Shown here piece after piece: positions 44,527-52,096 of a stretch of 64,000 nt of DNA. How positions within the stretch are numbered: position 1 is the first letter of the stretch; each line of letters starts with the position of its first letter. The notes under the pieces are model-generated. The model was not told the DNA's origin and did no database searches. It saw only the letters and a list, made by a program, of their open reading frames with translations. The position numbers and the translations under genes were made by a program. This DNA comes from Agathobaculum butyriciproducens (GTDB taxonomy: Bacteria > Bacillota > Clostridia > Oscillospirales > Butyricicoccaceae). The stretch spans positions 124,001 through 188,000 of the forward strand of contig QEKJ01000001.1 of assembly GCA_003096535.1 (NCBI GenBank). The letters run 5' to 3'.

Positions 44527-45215
44527 TCGCTTTGCTCCTTTACCAATATAATAGAGAAATAGCCGCTCGGCTGTTCCAGCTCATCTAAATTTTCGATCAG
44601 CCGCTGACCGTCCATGCCGACCCGCTCGATCAGCGCCGCGCTGCCGAGTTCGCCGCGCTGCCGGAGCAGTTCGCGGACCTCCAATACACTCTTTCCGGTC
44701 TTCATCAGCACCTTGCTGCCGGAGAGCGCAAGCCCTTCCTCCGCCCTGCCGTGCGTGGCCGGAATGATGTGCAGCATTTCGCCGTCCTCGCACAGGGCGC
44801 GGCCCATGGCAGCAGCCGCGGCGCAGAAGGACGGCACGCCGGGCACCAGCTCGGCTGCATAGCCGCGGGCGGCAACACGCTTGTGTACATACCAGTATGT
44901 GGAATATATCGTCGGGTCGCCGAGCGTGAGAAACACCACTGTCTTGCCCTCGTCGAGCAGCGCACAGAGCGCATCTGCCGCCGCGTCGTGGCTGGCATTT
45001 CGCGCCTGCCTGTCGTGCGTCATCGGCATATCGAACAGCAGGATTGACTTGTCCTGCCCGATGTACGGCGAAGCAATATCCAGTGCGGTCTGTCTGCCGT
45101 CGGCGGACTTCGGTGCGGCGACCGCATCGCACTCGCGCAGCAGCCGGATCGCCTTGGCGGTCAGCAGCTCCGGATCGCCCGGACCGACGCCGACTCCATA
45201 TAAAATACCCTTCAT
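44523..45215 (-). CDS. cbiL: Cobalt-precorrin-2 C20-methyltransferase (CbiL)
   Basis: The 230-residue methylase has LYGVGVGPGDPELLTAKAIRLL, VVFLTLGDPTIYSTYWYVHKRV and LVPGVPSFCAAAAAMGRALC. It methylates C20, the first methylation after cobalt insertion. Confidence 0.95.
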   Translation of the reverse strand: MKGILYGVGVGPGDPELLTAKAIRLLRECDAVAAPKSADGRQTALDIASPYIGQDKSILLFDMPMTHDRQARNASHDAAADALCALLDEGKTVVFLTLGDPTIYSTYWYVHKRVAARGYAAELVPGVPSFCAAAAAMGRALCEDGEMLHIIPATHGRAEEGLALSGSKVLMKTGKSVLEVRELLRQRGELGSAALIERVGMDGQRLIENLDELEQPSGYFSIILVKEQSE

Positions 45216-46348
45216 TGCAGTTTCAACCTCTCACAGAGTGTGCGCGCGCCCGCTGACTCGGCCAGCACGCCGTATTTTCCGGTAAACATGATGAATTCCA
45301 CGCGCGCCTGCCCCTTCATGCGCAGGGCGATGCGGGTTTCCATCTTCCTGCCAATGCGCGACAGGACGGGCTGACGCAGATTCACTTCGTCCAGCAGCTC
45401 CACGCACGCGTCCACCGAGATGGCAGCCATCAGTCCTTCGAGTGTTTCGCGCGGTGCGCCGCACAGTGCCGCATGCGCCGTGAAGATCTCCTGCCGTGCG
45501 TCTGCGACCGACGAATGCGTGTTCATCACGCCTGCGGCCATCTTGACCAGCTTTCCGGCGTGCCCGACCAGCAGGATCTCGGGATAGCCGCGATAAGCCG
45601 CATGGTCGAACGCCTCACCGATGAAGTTGGAGCACTTGACCGCGCGTTCGAGGTCAAGGCCGAGCGTGTCCCGCGCGAAATCCGCGCCGTAGTTGCCCGG
45701 GCACAGAAACGCAATGCGCTGTCCCTGCGCGTACAGGCTGTCCAGCTCCAATCGGATGGTGTCCACGAGCGCCTTTTCGCTCATCGGCTCGACAATGCCG
45801 CTCGTGCCGAGGATAGAGATGCCGCCGACGATGCCGAGGTGCCCGTTGTAGGTCTGGGCGGCAAGCGCCTCGCCGTCCTTCACCGAAATGGTAACGGAAA
45901 AGCCGCCGCCGTATCCGTTCTGCTGTGCGGCACGGTGCACTGCGTCCGCAATCTGCTGCCGCGGACCGGGATTGATCGCCGCTTCTCCGACCGGCATCGC
46001 CAGTCCCGGGCGGGTAATTCGTCCGACGCCGGCGCCGCCCTCTATGGTAACGCCCTTTTCGATTCGGCGCACGGAAGCCGTGATGCGGACCCCGTTTGTG
46101 ATGTCCGGATCGTCGCCCGCGTCCTTGCGGACGGTGCAGACAGCCGCGTTTCCGCTCATATGCGCGTCCTCGACCGGCAGGCAGAAGGTGATGCCGCCCG
46201 GCGTGTGCAGGTGAATCTCCGGCGGCGCGATTCCGGTCAGCAGCAGCACAGCCGCCGCCTGCGAGGCCGCCGCCGCGCACGAGCCGGTTGTCCAGCCGCG
46301 GCGAAGCGCCTTGCCGCCGCGGTAGGCGGTGAGTTTTTCGTCCGGCAT
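45212..46348 (-). CDS. cbiD: Cobalt-precorrin-5B C1-methyltransferase (CbiD)
   Basis: The 378-residue enzyme has RRGWTTGSCAAAASQAAAVL at the N-terminus, GAGVGRITRPGLAMPVGEAAINPGPR-type central block and ILGTSGIVEPMSEKALV. It methylates C1 in the anaerobic route. The ATG at 46348 has GGGAGG eight bases upstream; an in-frame GTG three codons earlier overlaps that site. It heads the operon. Confidence 0.96.
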   Translation of the reverse strand: MPDEKLTAYRGGKALRRGWTTGSCAAAASQAAAVLLLTGIAPPEIHLHTPGGITFCLPVEDAHMSGNAAVCTVRKDAGDDPDITNGVRITASVRRIEKGVTIEGGAGVGRITRPGLAMPVGEAAINPGPRQQIADAVHRAAQQNGYGGGFSVTISVKDGEALAAQTYNGHLGIVGGISILGTSGIVEPMSEKALVDTIRLELDSLYAQGQRIAFLCPGNYGADFARDTLGLDLERAVKCSNFIGEAFDHAAYRGYPEILLVGHAGKLVKMAAGVMNTHSSVADARQEIFTAHAALCGAPRETLEGLMAAISVDACVELLDEVNLRQPVLSRIGRKMETRIALRMKGQARVEFIMFTGKYGVLAESAGARTLCERLKLQ

Positions 46349-46382
46349 GCGGTGCACCTCCCTGTGAAATGTAATCCAATTT

Positions 46383-46411
46383 ATTATAGCATACGCAGGC
46401 TTTTATTTGAA
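46383..46411 (-). promoter_or_regulatory. Promoter of the cbiD-led cobalamin operon
   Basis: TTCAAA (46406-46411), 17 bases and a perfect TATAAT (46383-46388) end about 35 bases before the cbiD start. The leader is too short for a cobalamin riboswitch. Confidence 0.7.
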
Positions 46412-46539
46412 GTGCAAACGCAGGATGTCTTTTCCCTGCCCCAGCTTTCCGGCGTCGGAATTTTTATCATTTTCCGCGGCAGTGCCGCTCTCTCTGCGAT
46501 TCTTCATGAATTCTTCATCGCATTGTTTTAGTAGGATAA

Positions 46540-46748
46540 CAAAAATTTTTTATAAATTCGCACTTTAATTACCATGTTCTGTAAAATAATAAACTTTTTT
46601 AAGTGCGAGGTGAAAAAAGTAAATATTTTACGCAGTATTTTTGTACAAAAAGTCTGTTCAAAATTATCAATTTTCACAATAGTTGTTGATAATATTGATA
46701 AATACGCGAGATTTTTTTATTCATTCATCCAAATTGCACAAATACATC
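46540..46748. other. AT-rich intergenic island with inverted repeat
   Basis: This stretch between cbiD and ridA is much richer in A+T than its surroundings. It includes an inverted repeat CGCACTTTAA...TTAAGTGCG (about 46559-46609) and runs such as GTTGTTGATAATATTGATAA. A 65-codon frame (46574-46771) has no ribosome site that convinces me. It may be an upstream control region for the ridA-tryptophanase unit. Confidence 0.5.
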
Positions 46749-46777
46749 TTGACAAAGAATTTGAAAAGTGATAAATT
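46749..46777 (+). promoter_or_regulatory. Promoter of the ridA-lyase unit
   Basis: TTGACA (46749-46754), 17 bases and TAAATT (46772-46777), 36 bases before the ridA ATG. Confidence 0.82.
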
Positions 46778-46813
46778 TATCTCACGAAAGGACGAAAGGA
46801 GGCTGAGCAGGAA

Positions 46814-47194
46814 ATGAAAAAGGTTATCTGTTCGGAACACGCACCCGCAGCCATCGGCCCGTATGCACAGGCAATTGCAGCAAACGGTATCGTATTTACT
46901 TCGGGTCAGCTTCCGATCGATCCCGCAACCGGTGCTTTTCCGGAAGGGATCGCAGCACAGACCAAGCAGTCGCTCACCAATGTAAAGGCAATCCTTGCTG
47001 AGGCAGGAACCGGTATGGATCAGGTGATCAAGACTACCGTCTTCCTGAGCGACATGAACAATTTCGGCGCGATGAACGAGGTTTACGCCACCTTCTTCGG
47101 TGAAGGCAGCTACCCGGCACGCTCCGCTGTGGAGGTTGCAAGACTTCCCAAGGACGCTCTCGTCGAGATTGAGGTAACCGCTCTCCTGCCGTAA
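46814..47194 (+). CDS. ridA: RidA family imine deaminase linked to an aromatic amino-acid lyase
   Basis: The 126-residue protein has [51 protein letters not shown] and [20 protein letters not shown] with the carboxylate-binding Arg. RidA hydrolyses 2-aminoacrylate and related imines. The gene lies directly upstream of a tryptophanase-family enzyme whose beta-elimination releases 2-aminoacrylate, so a protective or rate-assisting role there is a strong inference. AAAGGAGG precedes the ATG at 10-12 bases. Confidence 0.93.
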   Translation: MKKVICSEHAPAAIGPYAQAIAANGIVFTSGQLPIDPATGAFPEGIAAQTKQSLTNVKAILAEAGTGMDQVIKTTVFLSDMNNFGAMNEVYATFFGEGSYPARSAVEVARLPKDALVEIEVTALLP

Positions 47195-47253
47195 GGCAAA
47201 CCAAAAAGAAAAGAAAACAGCAAAAAAAGAAAGGTGCTGTCCGCTAAGCAAAG

Positions 47254-47277
47254 CCGGAACCGGAAAACCGGCTTTGA
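47254..47277 (+). other. Intercistronic hairpin between ridA and the lyase gene
   Basis: AAAGCCGG...CCGGCTTT forms an 8-bp stem without a T tail, in a 126-base gap. It may protect or partly attenuate the transcript. Confidence 0.5.
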
Positions 47278-47320
47278 CAACCGGGGTACCTCCAAAACAC
47301 ACAACTGGAGGTAATTTATT

Positions 47321-48967
47321 ATGAGCAAGCAGTATCCGCTGAACGTACCCGCACCGCATCATTTCACTTACGCAGTCCGTGATCTTCCGGAAGTAACCGT
47401 TGAGCAGCGTGAGCGCGCTCTTCAGGCTACTCATTACAACGAGTTCGCATTCCCGTCCGGCATGCTGACCGTTGATATGCTGTCCGACTCCGGTACCACT
47501 GCAATGACCAATCATCAGTGGGCAAGCCTGTTCCTCGGCGACGAGGCTTACGGCCGCAACACCGGTTATTACGTTCTGCTCGACACCTTCCGCGACATCT
47601 TCGAGCGCGGCGGCGAGAAGAACTGGAAGAAGATCATCGACCTCGTTCGCACCGATTGCCGCGACGTTGAGAAGATGATGGACGAAGTTTATCTGTGCGA
47701 GTACGAAGGCGGCCTGTTCAATGGCGGCGCAGCTCAGATGGAGCGCCCGAACGCATTTATCATCCAGCAGGGCCGTGCAGCTGAGTCCGTTCTGATGGAA
47801 ATCGTTCGCAACATCCTTGCTAAGCGTCACCCGGGCAAGAAGTTCACCATTCCGTCGAATGGTCACTTCGACACCACCGAAGGCAACATCAAGCAGATGG
47901 GTTCCATTCCGCGTAACCTGTACAACAAGACCCTGCTGTGGGAAGTACCGGAAGGCGGCCGTTACGAGAAGAACCCGTTCAAGGGCAACATGGATATCGA
48001 GAAGCTGGAGCAGCTGATTCAGAGCGTAGGTCCGGAGAACGTTCCGCTGATCTTCACCTGCATCACCAACAACCCGGTTTGCGGCCAGGCCGTTTCCATG
48101 GGCAACCTGAAGGAAATCAACCGCGTTGCGCATAAGTACAACATCCCGCTGGTATTCGATACCGCTCGCTGGGCTGAGAACGCTTACTTCATCAAGATGA
48201 ATGAGGAAGGCTACGCTGACAAGTCCATCGCTGAGATCGCTACCGAGATGTTCTCTTACTGCGACGCATTCACCATGTCCGCTAAGAAGGACGGCCACGC
48301 TAACATGGGCGGCATGCTGGCATTCCGCGATAAGGGCCTGTTCTGGAAGAACTTCTCCGACTTCAACGAAGACGGCACCGTTAAGACCGATGTTGGCGTT
48401 CTGCTGAAGGTTAAGCAGATCTCCTGCTACGGCAACGATTCCTACGGCGGCATGTCCGGCCGTGACATCATGGCTCTGGCAGTTGGCCTGTACGAGTCCT
48501 GCGACTTCAACTACATGAACGAGCGTGTTGCTCAGTGTAACTACCTGGCAGAAGGCTTCTACGACGCTGGCGTTAAGGGCGTTGTACTGCCGGCAGGCGG
48601 CCACGCTGTATACATCAACATGGATGAGTTCTTCGACGGCAAGCGCGGCCACGACACCTTCGCTGGTGAGGGCTTCAGCCTTGAGCTGATCCGCCGCTAC
48701 GGCATCCGTGTATCCGAGCTGGGCGACTACTCCATGGAGTATGACCTGAAGACCCCGGAGCAGCAGGCTGAAGTATGTAACGTAGTTCGCTTCGCAATCG
48801 ACCGCAGCCGTCTGACCAAGGAGCATCTGGACTATGTAATCGCAGCTGTTAAGGCTCTGTACGAGGATCGTGAGAACATTCCGAACATGCGTATTGTTTG
48901 GGGTCACAATCTGCCGATGCGTCACTTCCACGCATTCCTGGAGCCGTACCCGAACGAAGAGAAATAA
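47321..48967 (+). CDS. Tryptophanase / tyrosine phenol-lyase family PLP lyase, long form
   Basis: The 548-residue protein belongs to the beta-eliminating lyases (fold type I): MLSDSGTTAMTNHQWA, DEAYGRNTGYYVL, QQGRAAESVLMEI, DTARWAENAYFIK, and FTMSAKKDGHANMGGML with the PLP Lys at about 322-323. Tryptophanase and tyrosine phenol-lyase are about 456-471 residues; this one has an extra stretch at about 96-140. Asp184 in HFDTTEG matches tryptophanase Asp137, while MSGRDIMALAVGL has the Arg found in tyrosine phenol-lyases (LAGRDM). Substrate is therefore open: tryptophan, tyrosine or a related amino acid giving pyruvate, ammonia and an aromatic. Coding bias is strong, suggesting high expression. 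GGAGG precedes the ATG. Confidence 0.9.
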   Translation: MSKQYPLNVPAPHHFTYAVRDLPEVTVEQRERALQATHYNEFAFPSGMLTVDMLSDSGTTAMTNHQWASLFLGDEAYGRNTGYYVLLDTFRDIFERGGEKNWKKIIDLVRTDCRDVEKMMDEVYLCEYEGGLFNGGAAQMERPNAFIIQQGRAAESVLMEIVRNILAKRHPGKKFTIPSNGHFDTTEGNIKQMGSIPRNLYNKTLLWEVPEGGRYEKNPFKGNMDIEKLEQLIQSVGPENVPLIFTCITNNPVCGQAVSMGNLKEINRVAHKYNIPLVFDTARWAENAYFIKMNEEGYADKSIAEIATEMFSYCDAFTMSAKKDGHANMGGMLAFRDKGLFWKNFSDFNEDGTVKTDVGVLLKVKQISCYGNDSYGGMSGRDIMALAVGLYESCDFNYMNERVAQCNYLAEGFYDAGVKGVVLPAGGHAVYINMDEFFDGKRGHDTFAGEGFSLELIRRYGIRVSELGDYSMEYDLKTPEQQAEVCNVVRFAIDRSRLTKEHLDYVIAAVKALYEDRENIPNMRIVWGHNLPMRHFHAFLEPYPNEEK

Positions 48968-48989
48968 TCCCCTGTTCCATCCTTTCGTC

Positions 48990-49065
48990 AAAGGCGATAC
49001 CGCATAATTGTATAAATTGTGCGGTATTCCCGCCAATGCTGCAGCAAAGGCGCTGCGGCATTGCA
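48990..49065 (+). other. Two hairpins after the lyase gene
   Basis: ATACCGCATAATTG...AATTGTGCGGTAT (48998-49028) and AATGCTGCAGC...GCTGCGGCATT (49036-49062). The first resembles the hairpin at 17292. Neither has a T run. Confidence 0.5.
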
Positions 49066-49152
49066 TAACAGGAATTTCTCCTGACCTTTTTATAACTTTA
49101 TAATCAGGGCGTAACCTGTGTCGCGTGGAAAGTGCACAGGAAAGCAAAGAAC

Positions 49153-49213
49153 AAAGGCGTTCTTTTTCCCAGAAAACTAAACATTTTCTGCGGCAAAGAG
49201 AACGCCCTTTTTC
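49153..49213 (+). terminator. Terminator or attenuator between the lyase and transporter genes
   Basis: AAAGGCGTTC pairs with GAACGCCCTTT and an inner CAGAAAA...TTTTCTG helix extends the stem; TTTTTCT follows. It lies 33 bases before the transporter ATG, so read-through regulation of the transporter is possible. Confidence 0.65.
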
Positions 49214-49245
49214 TATCCATTTACACATTAAAGGGGTGTAAGATA

Positions 49246-50658
49246 ATGAGTAAAGAGCCTAAAAACTTAGAACAGAGAGATGGTTTCCAGAGTAAGTGGG
49301 GATTCATTCTGGCATGTATCGGTTCTGCGGTTGGTATGGGCAACATCTGGCGTTTCCCGATCATGGTGCAGAAGTACGGCGGCATGACCTTCCTGCTTCC
49401 CTATTTCATCTTTGTAATTTTGATCGGCAGTACCGGCGTTATTGAGGAGTTCGCTCTCGGCCGCCGTGCAGCTGCAGGTCCGGTTGGTGCGTTCGGCATG
49501 TGTACCAAGGAGCGCACCGGCAGCGAGAAATCCGGTAAGGCGATCGGTGCAATCCCGATCATCGGTGCATTGATGCTGGCAATCGGCTACACGGTCGTTC
49601 TCGGCTGGATCTTCAAGTACACCTTCATGTCCCTCTCCGGCAGCCTGTTCAGCCTCGGCACGGATATGGGCGCTATCGGCGGCACGTTCGGCATGACCGC
49701 ACCGGAGGCTGAGACCCTTCCCGAAGCCCTCAAGGCAATGGCGTCGGCCGGCTTCTTCGGCATCGGCAACGGCGTATGGCAGATCGTTGCACTGGTAGTT
49801 TCCCTTGCCATCATGGTAATGGGCGTTGCAGGCGGCATTGAGAAGGCAAACAAGGTCATGATGCCGGTTCTGTTCGGTCTGTTCCTCGTACTGGCAATCT
49901 ACATCGGCACTCTGCCCGGCGCATCCGCAGGCTATAAGTACATTCTGACCCTGAATCCGGCTGGTCTGGCTAAGCCCGACCTGTGGGTATTTGCATTCGG
50001 TCAGGCGTTCTTCTCCCTGTCCGTTGCAGGCAACGGTTCTGTAATCTACGGTTCCTATCTGTCCAAGAGCGAGGATATCCCGTCCTCCGCACGCAACGTT
50101 GCAGTATTTGATACCATCGCAGCTCTGCTGGCAGCAGTCGTTATCATTCCGGCAATGGCAGTTGTTCTGGGCGAAGGCATCAACGACGTAAAGGGCGGCC
50201 CCGGCCTGATGTTCGTTTACCTCGTAAACGTATTCAACGCAATGCCTGCCGGCCGTATCATCGGCGCGATCTTCTACATCTGCGTACTGTTCGCAGGCGT
50301 ATCCTCCATCGTAAACCTGTACGAGGCACCGATCGCCTTCCTGCAGGAGCAGTTCAAGTTCAAGCGTGCAGCAGCCGTTGGCACCATCGGTGTGATTGGT
50401 CTGGTCGTTTCCATCGCAATCCAGCCGTGGACCTCTCAGTGGATGGACGTTGTTTCCATTTACATCTGCCCGCTCGGCGCTGCTCTGGCCGGCGTTATGT
50501 TCTTCTGGGTACTGGGCAAGGAAAAGGCACTTGCTGCTGTTAACGAAGGCGCTAAGAAGCCGATCGGCAGCTGGTTCTTCCCGCTCGGCAAGTGGGTATA
50601 CGTTATCTGTGCAGTTCTCGCACTGATCCTCGGCGTTATGTACGGTGGCATCGGCTAA
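49246..50658 (+). CDS. Sodium-dependent amino-acid transporter, NSS/SLC6 family
   Basis: The 470-residue membrane protein has about 11-12 helices. The first holds the family sodium/substrate signature ILACIGSAVGMGNIWRFPIM and YGGMTFLLPYFIFV follows. Relatives such as TnaT and MhsT import tryptophan or other aromatic residues with Na+. Its position after the lyase makes import of that enzyme's substrate likely. ATG chosen at MSKEPKN because GGGGTG lies about nine bases upstream; a longer upstream frame crosses the terminator hairpin. Confidence 0.92.
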   Translation: MSKEPKNLEQRDGFQSKWGFILACIGSAVGMGNIWRFPIMVQKYGGMTFLLPYFIFVILIGSTGVIEEFALGRRAAAGPVGAFGMCTKERTGSEKSGKAIGAIPIIGALMLAIGYTVVLGWIFKYTFMSLSGSLFSLGTDMGAIGGTFGMTAPEAETLPEALKAMASAGFFGIGNGVWQIVALVVSLAIMVMGVAGGIEKANKVMMPVLFGLFLVLAIYIGTLPGASAGYKYILTLNPAGLAKPDLWVFAFGQAFFSLSVAGNGSVIYGSYLSKSEDIPSSARNVAVFDTIAALLAAVVIIPAMAVVLGEGINDVKGGPGLMFVYLVNVFNAMPAGRIIGAIFYICVLFAGVSSIVNLYEAPIAFLQEQFKFKRAAAVGTIGVIGLVVSIAIQPWTSQWMDVVSIYICPLGAALAGVMFFWVLGKEKALAAVNEGAKKPIGSWFFPLGKWVYVICAVLALILGVMYGGIG

Positions 50659-50734
50659 TCCCTCAAGCCGTCACCGGTCTTTCAAAAGACGTTCATGGAG
50701 TTTATGAATCGTCTGTATCCCCCCTTTTGTCCCT

Positions 50735-50764
50735 GTCCCCCGTCACTGCTGTGTGACGGGGGAC
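50735..50764 (+). other. Strong hairpin after the transporter gene
   Basis: GTCCCCCGTCAC pairs perfectly with GTGACGGGGGAC around a six-base loop. There is no T tail, so termination is doubtful. Confidence 0.5.
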
Positions 50765-50825
50765 ACTGCTTTACAAAAGAGTGGAGTTTGGAGAGTGAAG
50801 ATCGTGTGATGGTTTAGCTGTTTTT

Positions 50826-50891
50826 GGGAGGCCACTGGCCTCCCCTACGGTTTGCCATTAGCCTCACCGTAGGGGCGAGCAGTGCTCGCCC
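50826..50891. repeat. Paired REP-like hairpins (BIME-like)
   Basis: GGGAGGCC-ACT-GGCCTCCC, then CTACGG, a 16-base spacer, CCGTAG and GGGCGAGC-AGT-GCTCGCCC. The two hairpins face each other around inverted CTACGG/CCGTAG ends, the ends shared by the REP-like palindromes near the transposase at 60056. The 476-base gap 50659-51134 holds this, the hairpin before it and the candidate sRNA. Confidence 0.65.
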
Positions 50892-50950
50892 ACGAACGGG
50901 TAAACCACTTCTCTGCTCAATTGCAAAGCAAAACCCCGGCTTTGCCGCAC

Positions 50951-51078
50951 TTGACAAAACCGGGGCTGCTCGGGTATAATATACCCAAGGGATGCTGTTC
51001 AGGCAGTCAGACCTTATTCAATCAGGATTTTTAGTCACTGACCGTTCGGGCCTAATCGAGCGGTCAGTGCGCTTTTAT
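50951..51078 (+). ncRNA. Candidate small RNA, copy A, with promoter and terminator
   Basis: TTGACA (50951-50956), 18 bases and TATAAT (50975-50980) are perfect promoter boxes. The transcript would run from about 50987 for ~92 nt: ATACCCAAGGGATG, a small hairpin (GCTG/CAGT), CAGACC, then ACTGACCG...CGGTCAGT followed by GCGCTTTTAT as terminator. There is no ORF. Copy B at 53434 shares promoter, ATACCCAAGGGATG, CAGACC and the GACCGTTCGGGCC loop, with compensatory changes in both stems. Confidence 0.75.
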
Positions 51079-51082
51079 ACAG

Positions 51083-51120
51083 AAAAGAGACGAGCCAGGC
51101 AGGCTCGTCTCTTTTTATTT
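51083..51120. terminator. Terminator after the CobW-like gene pair
   Basis: AAAAGAGACGAGCC pairs with GGCTCGTCTCTTTT, T-rich on both strands, 15 bases beyond the stop at 51135. Confidence 0.85.
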
Positions 51121-51134
51121 TGCATGGAGAAGAT

Positions 51135-52085
51135 TCAGTTAAAGTAAACGATATCTTCCTTCGCCTTTTCGGCGGGTTCTACCGTGATAGCATGCAGCAC
51201 CGGACCGGGACCGCGGTACTGCGGCAGCTCCTCGACGGTGATGGACGCCGTTACCTTGACCCAGTCACGGTTATGCAGCTGATCGCGGTCGGGATAGCGG
51301 CAGAGGAAGCCGAGGAAGGTGACGTCATCCGCGCAGCAGACCATGCCGAAGCGGCCGGGCACGAAGCTGCCGGCGGGCACATCCTTGCCGACGTAGGCCT
51401 GGGCAAGAAAGCGGACGGTCTTGCCGTCATACTTCATCGGGTCGCCGGTGGCGTCGATGTACCAGAGACCGTAGTCCTCCGGCTGGATGTCGATGATATC
51501 CGCATCCACGTCAAACGGCAGCGGCATATTGCGGGCGTAGTCCTCGGAATTGCCGTTCACGTCATCCAGATAGATTGCCGCACGCGGATTCATCGCCTTG
51601 ATGTTCTTCTTGTACAGCATGTCCTTCAGCTCATCCGTGCAGCGGTTGAACACAACCAGATCCGCCGTGGTGATATGCTCGAACATCATCGGGCCGATGT
51701 TGTTGGAATACAGCTCAAACGTGGTCGCATCGACCGTGGTGACGATCTGGTACAGCTCCCAGCGGGCAGGAAATGCCTGCATCAGCTTTTCCAGCTTCCA
51801 CATGCCGTTGTACTCAACAAGAATGCGGTCCGGCTGGTATTTCTGCTCCACGCGCTTGAGGATATTCGGCGTCAGACGGTCCTCGGACTCGATCGGCACA
51901 AGCGCAGTGCCGTAGTGCAGCAGCCACTTCTCGTCGTATTCCTCGATGCCTTCTTCGCACAGCAGCAGCACCGTGCGCTCGTTCTCGGTAAAGTTCGGGT
52001 CCGCGAGAATGTCCTGAATGAACTTGGTCTTGCCACTCTCCAGAAAGCCGGTAAAGACGTATACCGGAATGGGTTCGTTAGCCAT
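51135..52085 (-). CDS. CobW-type G3E GTPase, second of the pair
   Basis: The 316-residue protein has VYVFTGFLESGKTKFIQDIL as its P-loop (residues 8-27), ILVEYNGMWKL in place of the usual EPSG switch region, and ADLVVFNRCTDE as the NKxD-like motif (NRCTD). No CxCC motif is visible, unlike its neighbour. G3E proteins insert or deliver metals; this branch has no assigned metal. It lies 11 bases after the His-rich CobW gene. Confidence 0.85.
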   Translation of the reverse strand: MANEPIPVYVFTGFLESGKTKFIQDILADPNFTENERTVLLLCEEGIEEYDEKWLLHYGTALVPIESEDRLTPNILKRVEQKYQPDRILVEYNGMWKLEKLMQAFPARWELYQIVTTVDATTFELYSNNIGPMMFEHITTADLVVFNRCTDELKDMLYKKNIKAMNPRAAIYLDDVNGNSEDYARNMPLPFDVDADIIDIQPEDYGLWYIDATGDPMKYDGKTVRFLAQAYVGKDVPAGSFVPGRFGMVCCADDVTFLGFLCRYPDRDQLHNRDWVKVTASITVEELPQYRGPGPVLHAITVEPAEKAKEDIVYFN

Positions 52086-52096
52086 ATCTGGTTACC

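Noticed and set aside
46574..46771. 65-codon ORF upstream of ridA, possible leader peptide
   Set aside because: It has no Trp or Tyr run, no good ribosome site and ends before the promoter's start point, so it would not be on the ridA transcript.
46721..49228. 835-codon open frame antisense to ridA, the lyase and the transporter start
   Set aside because: It is a mirror of strongly biased genes on the plus strand, with no family signature or start context. The plus-strand products are certain.
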